In this document: positions 13,681 to 22,114 of the stretch, piece by piece
Position numbering within the stretch: the stretch's first letter is position 1
Layout of the letters: every line of letters begins with the position of its first letter
Assembly: GCA_903923535.1 (NCBI GenBank)
Contig: CAIXXY010000008.1
Coordinates: 1-36,321 of the forward strand
Reading direction: 5' to 3'
Length of the DNA: 36,321 nucleotides
DNA from: Candidatus Staskawiczbacteria bacterium
Lineage (GTDB): Bacteria; Patescibacteriota; Minisyncoccia; Minisyncoccales; Staskawiczbacteraceae
The notes under the pieces: model-generated
Told to the model about the DNA's origin: nothing
Databases searched by the model: none
Seen by the model: the letters and a program-made list of their open reading frames with translations, nothing else
Position numbers and translations under genes: made by a program

Positions 13681-15885
13681 TTATTTATGGAATAAACTAC
13701 TAATCCAATTAATAAAACGCTCAAAAATAGACGACCTTTTTACTGGCTGATCCTTCACTGGTTCTATGTTTTGCTTATTTTGATCAGAATTTGTTTCTTG
13801 GATAATGTTATTAGAATCGACAACAACTGATTTTTTCTGTGTTTGGCTTAGTGTTTGATTTTGAGTTTCAGTGTTTTTGCTACCAGCAACAAGAAATTGC
13901 AAACTCCCAAGTTTTTTTAAATCTATACTCTCTAAAATAGATGACACTCTAGAATAATTATTACTACCGCCACCGCCATAAGTTATATTAGAGGTATTTC
14001 CCAACCAAGAGTTAACGGTGTTTATAGATAATATGTAGCCCAAAGAATTCAATTGTCCTTTTACTACCGCAGATGGTATGCCAACGAATGTGCCATTATT
14101 TGAATAAGCTCCTCCACCAGAGTTGCCGTGCTCAAGAATAGCAGTTGTTTTTAAATAGCTTCCATCTACTCCGCTGAAATCACCGCTTGTATAAGTAATA
14201 TCTGTGCCGAATATAGCTGGATACCCATAAACATTAATTTTTGTGCCCAATTGAAGGTTGCTATTACCACTTGCAATGTTTATATATGTAAGTTGTTGGT
14301 TATTCGGATTCCTGAGTTTTAAAACAGCTATATCTTCAGTAGAAGAAACTTTTAAAATATCTGCTATCTGTCTGTCTCCAAAATATGGTTTGTCGTTTAG
14401 GTTATTTATAAACCCAACAAAACAGCCAACAGTTCCGTTGACTACATGTTTGTTAGTTAAAATTAAACCGCTGGCATCAATAATTGTACCCGAACCCTGC
14501 ATGCCAGTATTTGCATCAAAAAGACACATAAGTTTAACAGTTGCTTTTATTATTGTATCTTGATTTGAAACTTCATCATTACCGCTTGGCGGAGTTTGTG
14601 GAGTTAGTCTATTTGGCGGTGTGCAATATTGGTCTGTTATTGGCGGTAGCGTTACTACACTTGGGCAATCAAAAGTTATTCTGCAACTTCTACTTTGCAC
14701 ACCAGATGGGGAGCAGGCGTTCCAATCTCCGCAAGCCCATGTATCTGCGGTGCAGGTTGGTTGTGGCGGTATGCAACTTTGAGAACTCGCTGGCGAAGGC
14801 GTAGTGGCTGTCGGACAATCAAATGTTTTATTACAGGTTCTATTTTGCAAACCATGAGCAGAACAATCACCCCAACCTCCGCAAGACCAAGTATCAGAAG
14901 TACAAGGAGAAATATAGGTGCAAGATTGTGTAGTTGCTGGAGATGATGTTCCCCCTTCGCAATCTGAAATTTTATTACAAGCCCTTGTTTGATTATTGTT
15001 TGACGAACAAGTACTCCAAACACCGCAAGAATAATCATTAGTGGTGCAGGCGGGTATATAACTACAACTTTGAGTTAAAGCTGGATTGCCACCGACGCAA
15101 GTTTCGGGGAAAGAATTTGTGATAGTCCTTGTTTGTTGCCCATTGGCCGAGCATATTCCCCAACTAGAGTATGTCCATGAATTACATATAGGGAGTTCGA
15201 TTTTTATGGGAAATAAATTACTGCAGTACATCCTTGTATCGGGCAAACGCGCTGCAACGATTAAATTTGTATTGCCGGCAAAAGCATAGGAAAAACCGGT
15301 AAGCTTTATACGTATTTGAGTATCCGACCAACTAATAATCTGATGTGGCCAAAATGGTTGAATATAGTCCGTCATTGTACCAACCTGGCCACTCACTCCT
15401 GTCCCAAAGCCGGAGCCATTAATTACAATTTCGTCGTCTGCATGGGCCGTCGAGGGTATGACCGATGTTATGACTGCCGAACCAAGCTTCTTGCCAATGA
15501 TAGTAAATGGGGCCGATTCTGCGCCTGAACTCATTTTAATCTTGAACGAATTTACTCCTTCTTGCAGCAAATTCGGTGGTATTAGATAAGTGTCAAAATT
15601 AATAAATATCGATCCTTCCTGCCATATTTGACTAACCAACGGAGATGTTATGTTAAGTTTCTGATTTGTATTTACATTAATTATTTCTCCCGGCGTAAAT
15701 CCAAAGTTATTACCAGAAATTAGTATATTAAAACCAGCGTCAATAGATACTTCTTCCGGTGAAATCGTAGTAATTATCGGTAAATTTTCTTCTGCAAAAA
15801 CAAAGCCACTCGATATAAAATTCGAAGAGAATGTGAAAAAAATAATACTGGCAGAAAGCAAAATGAGAAAGAAATATTTTTTCAT
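13681..15885 (-). CDS. Secreted TIG/Cys-rich-repeat/trypsin-like protease
   Basis: 734 aa. A Sec signal peptide (1-31, ending VFA-E), two IPT/TIG domains (~36-130 and ~136-230), and four Cys-rich repeats of ~45 aa with a WxxCS...RTCNxxxDC pattern (~236-421) that resemble thrombospondin type 1. A trypsin-like serine protease domain (~445-630) follows, with His480 (LTNKHVV), Asp518 (TEDIAVLKL) and Ser589 (HGNSGGG), the DegP/HtrA-type triad, then a polar tail. Probably a cell-surface protease that binds glycans or proteins through its TIG and Cys-rich parts. The SppA gene lies 45 bp upstream on the same strand. Confidence 0.85.
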   Translation of the reverse strand: MKKYFFLILLSASIIFFTFSSNFISSGFVFAEENLPIITTISPEEVSIDAGFNILISGNNFGFTPGEIINVNTNQKLNITSPLVSQIWQEGSIFINFDTYLIPPNLLQEGVNSFKIKMSSGAESAPFTIIGKKLGSAVITSVIPSTAHADDEIVINGSGFGTGVSGQVGTMTDYIQPFWPHQIISWSDTQIRIKLTGFSYAFAGNTNLIVAARLPDTRMYCSNLFPIKIELPICNSWTYSSWGICSANGQQTRTITNSFPETCVGGNPALTQSCSYIPACTTNDYSCGVWSTCSSNNNQTRACNKISDCEGGTSSPATTQSCTYISPCTSDTWSCGGWGDCSAHGLQNRTCNKTFDCPTATTPSPASSQSCIPPQPTCTADTWACGDWNACSPSGVQSRSCRITFDCPSVVTLPPITDQYCTPPNRLTPQTPPSGNDEVSNQDTIIKATVKLMCLFDANTGMQGSGTIIDASGLILTNKHVVNGTVGCFVGFINNLNDKPYFGDRQIADILKVSSTEDIAVLKLRNPNNQQLTYINIASGNSNLQLGTKINVYGYPAIFGTDITYTSGDFSGVDGSYLKTTAILEHGNSGGGAYSNNGTFVGIPSAVVKGQLNSLGYILSINTVNSWLGNTSNITYGGGGSNNYSRVSSILESIDLKKLGSLQFLVAGSKNTETQNQTLSQTQKKSVVVDSNNIIQETNSDQNKQNIEPVKDQPVKRSSIFERFINWISSLFHK

Positions 15886-15929
15886 AGTTTTATTTTTTTA
15901 ATAATCATAATTAGTTTAGTTTAATAATT

Positions 15930-16754
15930 TTAGAATGACCCGTTGTTTAACCAATTCTCAGCGCTGTTTCTATCTCCTATTTCATCAATAAGGCCGTTTT
16001 CTTTGGCGGCTACGCCAAGCATTGTGGAACCATCAGCCAATTTTCTAACTTTCTCAATGTCTAAATTTCTATTAGTCGCTACATTTTTTATAAACGCTTC
16101 GTACATTAAATTGTTATCTCGCATAAACAATTCCTTTTCTTCGTCAGTTAACGGCCTGTCTGGATCTCCAGCATCCTTAAATTTACCAGAAGATAATTGC
16201 TGATAAATAATACCCTCGTCTATGTTTTTTTGGGAGTAATCTAAATAAGACATTGTGACTCCTATGCCCCCGATATCAGAAAGCTCGCTGGCAAATATCC
16301 TATCTGCTGCTGTTGCTATAAGATAACCTCCCGACACTGCACTTTCTCTAACAACGGCCACAGTTGGCTTATTTAAGTTCTTTATAGCATTCATTATTTC
16401 TTCTGAGGCCTCTGGACTACCTCCATTAGAATTTATCTCTATAATTACTCCTCTTAAAAAGGGGTCTTCTTTTATATCATTTATACAAGCCACAACTTCT
16501 TCTGATGATACTCCGTCATAAGCGTCTGAGTTGTCTGGTTCAGATGATTTGGGTACTTTTACAAAATAAGGAGTTATCTCTCCTCTTATCTCTATAGTGG
16601 CAATGCCGCCATCTTTTTTGCACGGCCCCTCTGTAAAATTTTTAACATCTACCCAAAAATGTGAAGCTTTTTCGCCCCAAAAATACAAAGCAGTTGCAAC
16701 TACAAAAACAGCTAAAACAATTATTAAAATTTTCTTAACTTTTTCTTTATTCAT
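15930..16754 (-). CDS. sppA: Signal peptide peptidase SppA-type (S49) protease
   Basis: 274 aa from ATG 16752-16754. A frame start 11 codons earlier would overlap the upstream gene; the chosen one lies 5 bp past its stop. One membrane helix (~8-26), then the S49 domain: ATIEIRGEI strand, EINSNGGSPEAS loop, ESAVSGGYLIATAADRI with the nucleophile Ser141, and a downstream GKFKDAG region likely to supply the lysine. Half-length like archaeal and Gram-positive forms. It probably degrades leftover signal peptides or membrane fragments. The secreted protease lies downstream. Confidence 0.9.
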   Translation of the reverse strand: MNKEKVKKILIIVLAVFVVATALYFWGEKASHFWVDVKNFTEGPCKKDGGIATIEIRGEITPYFVKVPKSSEPDNSDAYDGVSSEEVVACINDIKEDPFLRGVIIEINSNGGSPEASEEIMNAIKNLNKPTVAVVRESAVSGGYLIATAADRIFASELSDIGGIGVTMSYLDYSQKNIDEGIIYQQLSSGKFKDAGDPDRPLTDEEKELFMRDNNLMYEAFIKNVATNRNLDIEKVRKLADGSTMLGVAAKENGLIDEIGDRNSAENWLNNGSF

Positions 16755-16758
16755 AGAT

Positions 16759-17025
16759 TTATTTGTTAGTTTCTTTAGATTTATCACCCAAAATTACAAA
16801 AAAGATAAGAGCAGGAATCGCTAAGACCATCCAACTTAATACATCTGAAAGAAGCATTTTACCAAGAAGAAAGTCCATATTACTATAATCTCCGCTATAT
16901 TTCCCCCAAAGAAAAGCATCAAGCAAAAGTTGGTTAAATTTAAAATACCAAAGGAGAAATGCCAGAAATATCAGAAAACAGCCCACCACATAAGCACTTA
17001 TAACTATTTTCCGAGCTTTATTCAT
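16759..17025 (-). CDS. Small two-TM protein
   Basis: 88 aa with two membrane helices (~7-28 and ~60-80) joined by a loop with KYSGDYSNMDF. No known family recognised. Tightly packed between another small membrane protein (4-bp gap) and sppA (5-bp gap), so probably an accessory membrane component of the same operon. Confidence 0.6.
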   Translation of the reverse strand: MNKARKIVISAYVVGCFLIFLAFLLWYFKFNQLLLDAFLWGKYSGDYSNMDFLLGKMLLSDVLSWMVLAIPALIFFVILGDKSKETNK

Positions 17026-17029
17026 AAAT

Positions 17030-17224
17030 TTATTTAACTTTATTTCTGTAACCGAGTATGCCCTTCATAAAAATGACAAAACCCAATAAAGGTAGAAAAA
17101 CAGCCCAAAGATTGAAACCTATTAATTCTCCTGAGCTCCAATTATTTAGGTTAGAAAAATCATTAACAAAAACAAAGAGCATTAATATTATTCCTATACC
17201 TATTTCATTTATATATTTTTTCAT
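17030..17224 (-). CDS. Small two-TM protein
   Basis: 64 aa with two membrane helices (~6-22 and ~38-54) and a short polar loop (NNWSSGELIG). No known family. It lies 13 bp downstream of the nuclease gene at 17238 and 4 bp upstream of the next membrane gene. Confidence 0.55.
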   Translation of the reverse strand: MKKYINEIGIGIILMLFVFVNDFSNLNNWSSGELIGFNLWAVFLPLLGFVIFMKGILGYRNKVK

Positions 17225-17237
17225 AAATTATTTTTTA

Positions 17238-17909
17238 TTACTTAATTGGAAAATACTTGCTTAAAAGCTTAATCCTTTTTCCAGCGTTCGGCATATCTAA
17301 AATTATTTCTTTTTCTTTGATGGATCGTAAATAATTAGACATGGAAAATACATTTAACTTTTTGAATTTTTTAATATTCACATCTATATTAAAAAATGGG
17401 TCTAATTTTATGCCGTCTTTAGACAAAACAATCCAATAAATAATTAAGGGTTCGACGGTCGCATTATTAGGAAAATCTATTGGCTTCTTCCTCATAGGGT
17501 AAAAAACCTTGTTCTCTCCATTTTTCTTCCTATCCAGTAAATGTTTCCTTCTATCTTTCCAGTTCAATAAACCCGTAGCCGGTATGGTCGCAAAATCTGT
17601 TCCAACTGTATGAAGGCCTAAGGCATAAGCTGACCAATTTTTTATTTCTGTTTGGTATGCCGTAACCTTATTTTTTGATTTCTCAACATAGATCCAACGA
17701 TCGAGTCTCGGACCCTTTAATTTTCCGTCAGATACTAATAAAGAAGAGCTAACTGTAACTTTTTTGTTAAAAGATCTTTCATAACAGCGCTTGAACAAAG
17801 CTGCGCCAAGATCTTCACCCACCACGCTAATTACTGGGCTGATATCATGTCTTACGTCATCCTTTTTATTATCAAAAAAATCTAACAATTCTTTAACGTT
17901 TAGTTTCAT
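17238..17909 (-). CDS. PD-(D/E)XK-type nuclease, putative
   Basis: 223 aa. Residues E32 (VVGEDLG), D70 (PRLDRWIYVE) and E88-x-K90 (AYQTEIKNW) have the order and spacing of a PD-(D/E)XK nuclease core, in which the strand with Asp is followed by a strand ending in ExK. The C-terminal half lacks recognisable motifs. It is 9 bp downstream of the 223-aa protein ending at 17919 and presumably forms a two-gene unit with it. A restriction or defence role is inference. Confidence 0.6.
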   Translation of the reverse strand: MKLNVKELLDFFDNKKDDVRHDISPVISVVGEDLGAALFKRCYERSFNKKVTVSSSLLVSDGKLKGPRLDRWIYVEKSKNKVTAYQTEIKNWSAYALGLHTVGTDFATIPATGLLNWKDRRKHLLDRKKNGENKVFYPMRKKPIDFPNNATVEPLIIYWIVLSKDGIKLDPFFNIDVNIKKFKKLNVFSMSNYLRSIKEKEIILDMPNAGKRIKLLSKYFPIK

Positions 17910-17918
17910 AAACTATTT

Positions 17919-18590
17919 TCAATTTTTTAAAAGAGTCTGCCCTTGAATAAAACCGACCATATCAATTATTTTAGCTTTTGTATAGTTTCTCTTCGTGTCT
18001 TCACCCGAATCAAAATCTAGGGTACATATTTTTTTGCTCTCATCGTAGATAATTCTTTGATTATCTTTGTAGAAATTCTCGATCCCTTCGAGAGATTCTT
18101 TATTAAAAGTCTGACATATCCTTTTCTCCTTGAGAAATCTTTTAAAATTGGTGTCGTAAGCCGGAACGTTTCCAAATATTCCCAACATTATTTTAGTGAC
18201 CAAAGTATCCCATGTTTTTGCATTATTTTTTCCCAAAGTCTTGATCGCCCTTTCCTTAAATTTAATTAGTATTTTAATATTTTCTGCCTCATTATAATTA
18301 TCAACATCAATATTCCAAATACGTTTATCAAAATTACTTATCTCTTTTATTAGTTCGGAATAATGCCGAACACTTTTTTCTAATAAAAATGATGCTCCAC
18401 GTAGCATCCCCCAGCTTGCTAAATAAAAACCTAATTGAAGGCAACTATTCTGAATATTGACTGGGTTTGCGATATCTGCCTTATTCTTAAAACCTTGAAA
18501 ATAGTTAAAACAATAATCAAAGGATGCGTATCTTTCATTAGATTTCCTGTCTTTCCCAAAAATTTCTAAATTTTTGTTAATATCACACAT
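17919..18590 (-). CDS. Conserved hypothetical protein
   Basis: 223 aa from ATG 18588-18590. The frame opens 23 codons earlier at GTG, but that part lies within a structured leader. The sequence is mostly helical; the segment YASFDYCFNYFQ followed by NIQNSCLQLGFYLASWGMLRG (~25-70) is familiar to me as a conserved hypothetical family without assigned function. No catalytic motif is evident. It is the first gene of the unit that continues with the PD-(D/E)XK nuclease. A promoter candidate is at 18772-18800, leaving ~175 nt of leader. Confidence 0.6.
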   Translation of the reverse strand: MCDINKNLEIFGKDRKSNERYASFDYCFNYFQGFKNKADIANPVNIQNSCLQLGFYLASWGMLRGASFLLEKSVRHYSELIKEISNFDKRIWNIDVDNYNEAENIKILIKFKERAIKTLGKNNAKTWDTLVTKIMLGIFGNVPAYDTNFKRFLKEKRICQTFNKESLEGIENFYKDNQRIIYDESKKICTLDFDSGEDTKRNYTKAKIIDMVGFIQGQTLLKN

Positions 18591-18766
18591 AGTTGATAAC
18601 TTTATCGCGGGGAAACAAAAAAGGTCTCCCGACACAGCGGCAATCCCTTTCGGAATCACCCTACACCCTTTCGGATATAGACCTAGACAATAAGCGCTGG
18701 TCAGAAGACCATCTTTATTGTCTAGGAATTTTTTGCCATGCCCGAAATTATTATTTCGAGTTTAGG
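18591..18766 (-). ncRNA. Structured 5' leader of unknown family
   Basis: On the minus strand the leader folds into several strong elements: a small CTCGAAAT/ATTTCGGG hairpin (~18740-18760), a 12-bp perfect stem CCTAGACAATAA/TTATTGTCTAGG (18682-18693/18715-18726) with an inner TGGTC/GACCA helix, and then a domain closed by GGTCT/AGACC. That domain holds a 9-bp hairpin with a GAAA loop (GGTGATTCC/GGGATTGCC) and a second CCGAAAGG loop. The closing AGACC is followed by six T. This could be a riboswitch with a terminator, but I cannot assign a class. Confidence 0.5.
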
Positions 18767-18771
18767 CCCAT

Positions 18772-18800
18772 TATTAAATTGTAATTTTATGTTAGCTCAA
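18772..18800 (-). promoter_or_regulatory. Promoter candidate, TTGAGC-17-TTAATA
   Basis: On the minus strand -35 TTGAGC (18795-18800), spacer 17, -10 TTAATA (18772-18777). It lies between xseB and the structured leader and would make the downstream genes a separate transcript. Confidence 0.4.
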
Positions 18801-18848
18801 TTTTCATTCTTTGTGAAGTCCGAGTTACCGACAGCTTACCAACCTACA

Positions 18849-19076
18849 TTATTCTTCAATTTCTGGCACTACTTCTTTTTTAATTTCTTCAAATTCATTT
18901 TCTATCTCTTTCAACCTATCCTTACTAGCTTTTATAATGGCGACTGCTTCTTTCACTTTTTCTAACCCTTGCTCTATATCTCCTGCATTATTTCTCTCTT
19001 CAAACCAACTTGTTATTTCCCCCAATTTTTTAAGATTCTCGCTTAAATTTTTGACGTTCTGTTTTTCTTTTTCCAT
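18849..19076 (-). CDS. xseB: Exodeoxyribonuclease VII small subunit
   Basis: 75 aa, helical and highly charged throughout, the normal size. The pattern of LSENLKKLGEITSWFEERN...DIEQGLEKVKEAVAIIKASKDRLKEIENEFEEI matches the XseB helical hairpin, with the DIEQGLEKV stretch standing for the usual LEEAL segment. It starts 3 bp after the xseA stop, which confirms the assignment. Confidence 0.85.
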   Translation of the reverse strand: MEKEKQNVKNLSENLKKLGEITSWFEERNNAGDIEQGLEKVKEAVAIIKASKDRLKEIENEFEEIKKEVVPEIEE

Positions 19077-19079
19077 ATT

Positions 19080-20342
19080 TTATTTGTTAATTTTATTAAT
19101 ATTTTTTACCTCTGAAAGAATATTACCGTCTTTTATTCTAATATTTAAATCTTCGCCGATAACAACATCTTTAACTTCTCTAACTATTTTATTTCCAATT
19201 GTAATAATACTATACCCTAAATCAAGTTGTCGCTCCGGGTTATTAATAAGAATAATTTTTTCTGATTGATATAAACTTTGCTTGTTGATTAATAATAAAT
19301 AGTTAAAACCATCGATGCACCTTTTATAAAAATTACTAAATTCTATTTTTTTATTTAATAATAAATTTCTGAAATTCTGAATTGAAATAATTGTTTGATT
19401 TTTAACTATGTTATATTTCTCATAAACTAAATTTTTGTAATCTTTAACAATATCTAATGATTTTTTAACTAACGAATCTGCATCGTATAAAATAGTTTCA
19501 TAACTACCAATGATATTCCTTTCTTGCCTTTCTAAAAAAAGTAATGCTCTTTTCCATGATTCGCTTAATGTAGTTGCGGCGATGCTGGGAGTCGAAACTT
19601 CCAAATCAGCGGCTAACGAAACTAATGGCACATCTTTATGATGACCAATTGCTGCTATTACTGGAACCGGAAAATTTACCACCTCCCTGATCAATAATTC
19701 ATTATTGAATGGCATCAAGGGCATCAAGGTTTCTAAAGAGCCTCCGCCCCGCATAATGACTAATACTTCTATGTCTTCCTTTCTTAACATTTTGATTGCC
19801 GCCAAAAGATCAGCAATTGCTGATTGACCATCAACGCGCGAATCAACCATTTTTACCTTAAAACCAAATTTACCTAAATTATTAGAAAAATCGGCAATAA
19901 CTGCTCCTCCTCTTAACGAAGTTATGACCCCGATTTTGTGAGGATAAAGTGGTATTTTTCGTTTTCTTTCTTCGGCAAAAAGACCTTCTTCAGTTAGTTT
20001 CTTTTTCAGTTTTTCATATTCCTTCCTTAAAACCCCTTCTCCGGAGTATTCGATCACTTCTGCTATAAATGCAAAACTATATATCTTATGCAAATTAGGA
20101 TATCCCTCAGCAATAATTTTTAATCCCTCTTCCAATTTAATCCCATAAATGTCGTATTTATCTTTATATATCAAACACTTCAAGACACTCTGACCCTTTT
20201 CGTCTTTCAAGTAAAAATATACATTGCCCGTGGGACCCATGTCTACTTTGCTTACCTCACCAATAATTTTTGCCGGGAATCTTCTTAATCCTTGGTTAAC
20301 TAGGTCAATATATTCTGAAATAGAAAAAATCTTTTCTTCCAT
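19080..20342 (-). CDS. xseA: Exodeoxyribonuclease VII large subunit
   Basis: Degrades single-stranded DNA from both ends to short acid-soluble pieces. 420 aa from ATG 20340-20342 (a GTG five codons earlier overlaps the upstream gene). N-terminal OB domain (~8-100, GEVSKVDMGPTGNVYFYLKD), catalytic region IGVITSLRGGAVIADF, VLVIMRGGGSLETL and AAIGHHKDVPLVSLAADLEVSTPSIAA, then a coiled-coil stalk and the C-terminal GYSIITIGNKIV segment. In most bacteria it is a housekeeping repair enzyme. Here it sits directly after a RecB/Cas4-like nuclease gene inside an accessory island. Confidence 0.93.
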   Translation of the reverse strand: MEEKIFSISEYIDLVNQGLRRFPAKIIGEVSKVDMGPTGNVYFYLKDEKGQSVLKCLIYKDKYDIYGIKLEEGLKIIAEGYPNLHKIYSFAFIAEVIEYSGEGVLRKEYEKLKKKLTEEGLFAEERKRKIPLYPHKIGVITSLRGGAVIADFSNNLGKFGFKVKMVDSRVDGQSAIADLLAAIKMLRKEDIEVLVIMRGGGSLETLMPLMPFNNELLIREVVNFPVPVIAAIGHHKDVPLVSLAADLEVSTPSIAATTLSESWKRALLFLERQERNIIGSYETILYDADSLVKKSLDIVKDYKNLVYEKYNIVKNQTIISIQNFRNLLLNKKIEFSNFYKRCIDGFNYLLLINKQSLYQSEKIILINNPERQLDLGYSIITIGNKIVREVKDVVIGEDLNIRIKDGNILSEVKNINKINK

Positions 20343-20346
20343 TTTT

Positions 20347-21036
20347 TTATTTCTCACTTAATTTTTTAGACAAATCATCTACCCAACGACAAATTCCTTT
20401 ACAATTTGGATTGGGTGAAGGAGGATTTTTATTATCAATTATTTTTCTCGCTTTTTTAAGCAAATTGGAAATTATTTCTGGTTTAATATTAATTTCTTTA
20501 TTGTTACTTATAAATGTTAGCTTGAAACCGTTGTCGTCGTCTAGCTCTTCCTTCGGCTCGCAATAAATAAGAGTCAATTTAGAAATAGGTTTTAAGCCTT
20601 GATGCGGTAAAGCAAGGGCGTAGGCATTGAGCTGAACTTCGTACATTGGAAATAATTTGTCTTGGGTTTCAGTAAATTTAGATGTTTTATAGTCAACGAT
20701 GTGGAAAGAGCCATCTTTTAGTTCAAAAACATCATCCGGGGTACCAGTGAGGATCCAATCGCCACAATCTTCCATGGAGACGCTTATCTTTTTAAAATCA
20801 GCTATACTCTTAACGTTTTCTATTTTAAGCCAATCGGGCAAAATACCCCTCTCTAAAAATGACCTTCTAACACTTTTTTTAGATAAACTATCAAGGGTAC
20901 TGAATATACCAGGAAACACGCCGGGGGCTTTCCCGTTATGTCTCTCTAGCCAAAAACAACGCGGGCAAAAATCCTCTAGGGCGAGCGATCCCAAATCTTT
21001 ACCGCTTATAATTTTTGTTTGATCTTGTCTAGCCAT
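20347..21036 (-). CDS. RecB/Cas4-like PD-(D/E)XK nuclease with Cys cluster
   Basis: 229 aa. Cys24 and Cys27 (FCPRCFW) near the N-terminus and Cys212 and Cys216 (NCKGICRW) at the C-terminus could hold an iron-sulfur cluster, as in Cas4 and AddB. The nuclease core shows GTPDDVFE (Asp101/102), IVDYKTSK (Asp115, Lys117) and YEVQLNAYALAL, the QxxxY motif of RecB-type nucleases. No cas genes or CRISPR array are present, so a stand-alone DNA-end nuclease is more likely. It ends 4 bp before xseA and starts 16 bp after the HEPN gene. Confidence 0.85.
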   Translation of the reverse strand: MARQDQTKIISGKDLGSLALEDFCPRCFWLERHNGKAPGVFPGIFSTLDSLSKKSVRRSFLERGILPDWLKIENVKSIADFKKISVSMEDCGDWILTGTPDDVFELKDGSFHIVDYKTSKFTETQDKLFPMYEVQLNAYALALPHQGLKPISKLTLIYCEPKEELDDDNGFKLTFISNNKEINIKPEIISNLLKKARKIIDNKNPPSPNPNCKGICRWVDDLSKKLSEK

Positions 21037-21052
21037 AATTTTTATTTATAAA

Positions 21053-22081
21053 TTATTTTTTAAATGGATTAAATTTAGGATCTTTTACCAAGTGATCTTT
21101 TAAAAAATCTACTGCTTTTTGAGAGTATCTGTTGACTTTACTATTTTTAGACGATCTTACTGCCTGATGGAAAATATCATTACCTTTTAATCCAAGCTTA
21201 TTTATAGATTTCGCTGTAAATTGCCTACTCCTCCCAATTATATTAGCAATTTCGTAATTTAAGTATGGGTAGTCATCTTCAATTTCTGTCTTTTTGATCA
21301 TTACCGGCAGAGCACTACCAGCTTTATTTTTTCCTTTCCTTAAATTTATATCAGCGGTGTAACCTTTTGGGGCTTGAACTGGTACGACAACAACCATGTT
21401 GGCGTTTTTGATAAAATCAGATATTTTCAAATGAGGATATAGTCTCTTTTTCCTTCCTAAATTTTTAATCTCCTCTTCAAATTTATTTTGCACAATATAT
21501 TGACCACCATTAAATCTGATACCTCTTTCTAAAAGCCATACCAATTCTTGCTCTTTACTCCCCCGTCGTTTGCTTTTAGATATTAATTTTTGCACTTTAT
21601 CGGCGTAAGTGGTAAATGTGTCGAAGCTTATAGATAGAAAATTACCACTACATCTTTTTGAGTATGCAGGGAATTCTGAAATCACTAGATCTTTGAAGAA
21701 CTTCACCGCATAAAATTCCAGATGGAATATAATCTCAAGAGGAGTCTGAGGTACTATAGAATGTATTGCCGCGTTTCTTAAAGAAATTATTTGCTGTATA
21801 TGTTGAGCTTGGTTGTCTTTTAGGTAGTTACTTGTAACCAGTTTCAAAATAGCATCTTCGGCTGAGATAGATCGTCCGTCCTGATATTCAATTGTTGTTT
21901 TGTCTCTTAATAATATTGCTTTCGATATCAACTCCCACGCATTAGTTATTAAAATTAAAGACTCTTCAATTTTATAGATGTCGTGTACGCTGTTTATTCT
22001 ATCTATTGCAGAAAGAAGAGCGTTTATGCTTCTTTCCAAATAAATAAGATATTTTCTTTTTGTCTTTTTTCTTGTGCTCAT
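21053..22081 (-). CDS. DUF3644/HEPN-domain protein
   Basis: 342 aa. The N-terminal ~150 aa match the DUF3644 pattern (ESLILITNAWELISKAILL) and contain RNAAIH (Arg102, His107), the Rx4H signature of HEPN ribonucleases. HEPN proteins with that motif are often metal-independent RNases that act as toxins or abortive-infection effectors. The C-terminal half is basic (KSKRRGSKEQ, GRKKRLYPHLK) and may bind nucleic acid. It lies 33 bp downstream of the Type IIG enzyme gene and in the same transcript. Confidence 0.75.
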   Translation of the reverse strand: MSTRKKTKRKYLIYLERSINALLSAIDRINSVHDIYKIEESLILITNAWELISKAILLRDKTTIEYQDGRSISAEDAILKLVTSNYLKDNQAQHIQQIISLRNAAIHSIVPQTPLEIIFHLEFYAVKFFKDLVISEFPAYSKRCSGNFLSISFDTFTTYADKVQKLISKSKRRGSKEQELVWLLERGIRFNGGQYIVQNKFEEEIKNLGRKKRLYPHLKISDFIKNANMVVVVPVQAPKGYTADINLRKGKNKAGSALPVMIKKTEIEDDYPYLNYEIANIIGRSRQFTAKSINKLGLKGNDIFHQAVRSSKNSKVNRYSQKAVDFLKDHLVKDPKFNPFKK

Positions 22082-22114
22082 TTATAACTTATTTTTCATT
22101 TCTCAATTAATTTT

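Noticed and set aside
18591-18730. Guanidine-I (ykkC) riboswitch
   Set aside because: TCTAGG and CGGGAGA segments look alike, but the ACUGGUCCGAGAG and ACACGG blocks of that class are not there in order.
20347-21036. cas4 of a CRISPR-Cas locus
   Set aside because: No cas1, cas2, effector or repeat-spacer array is visible anywhere in the window; the nuclease is better called RecB/Cas4-like.
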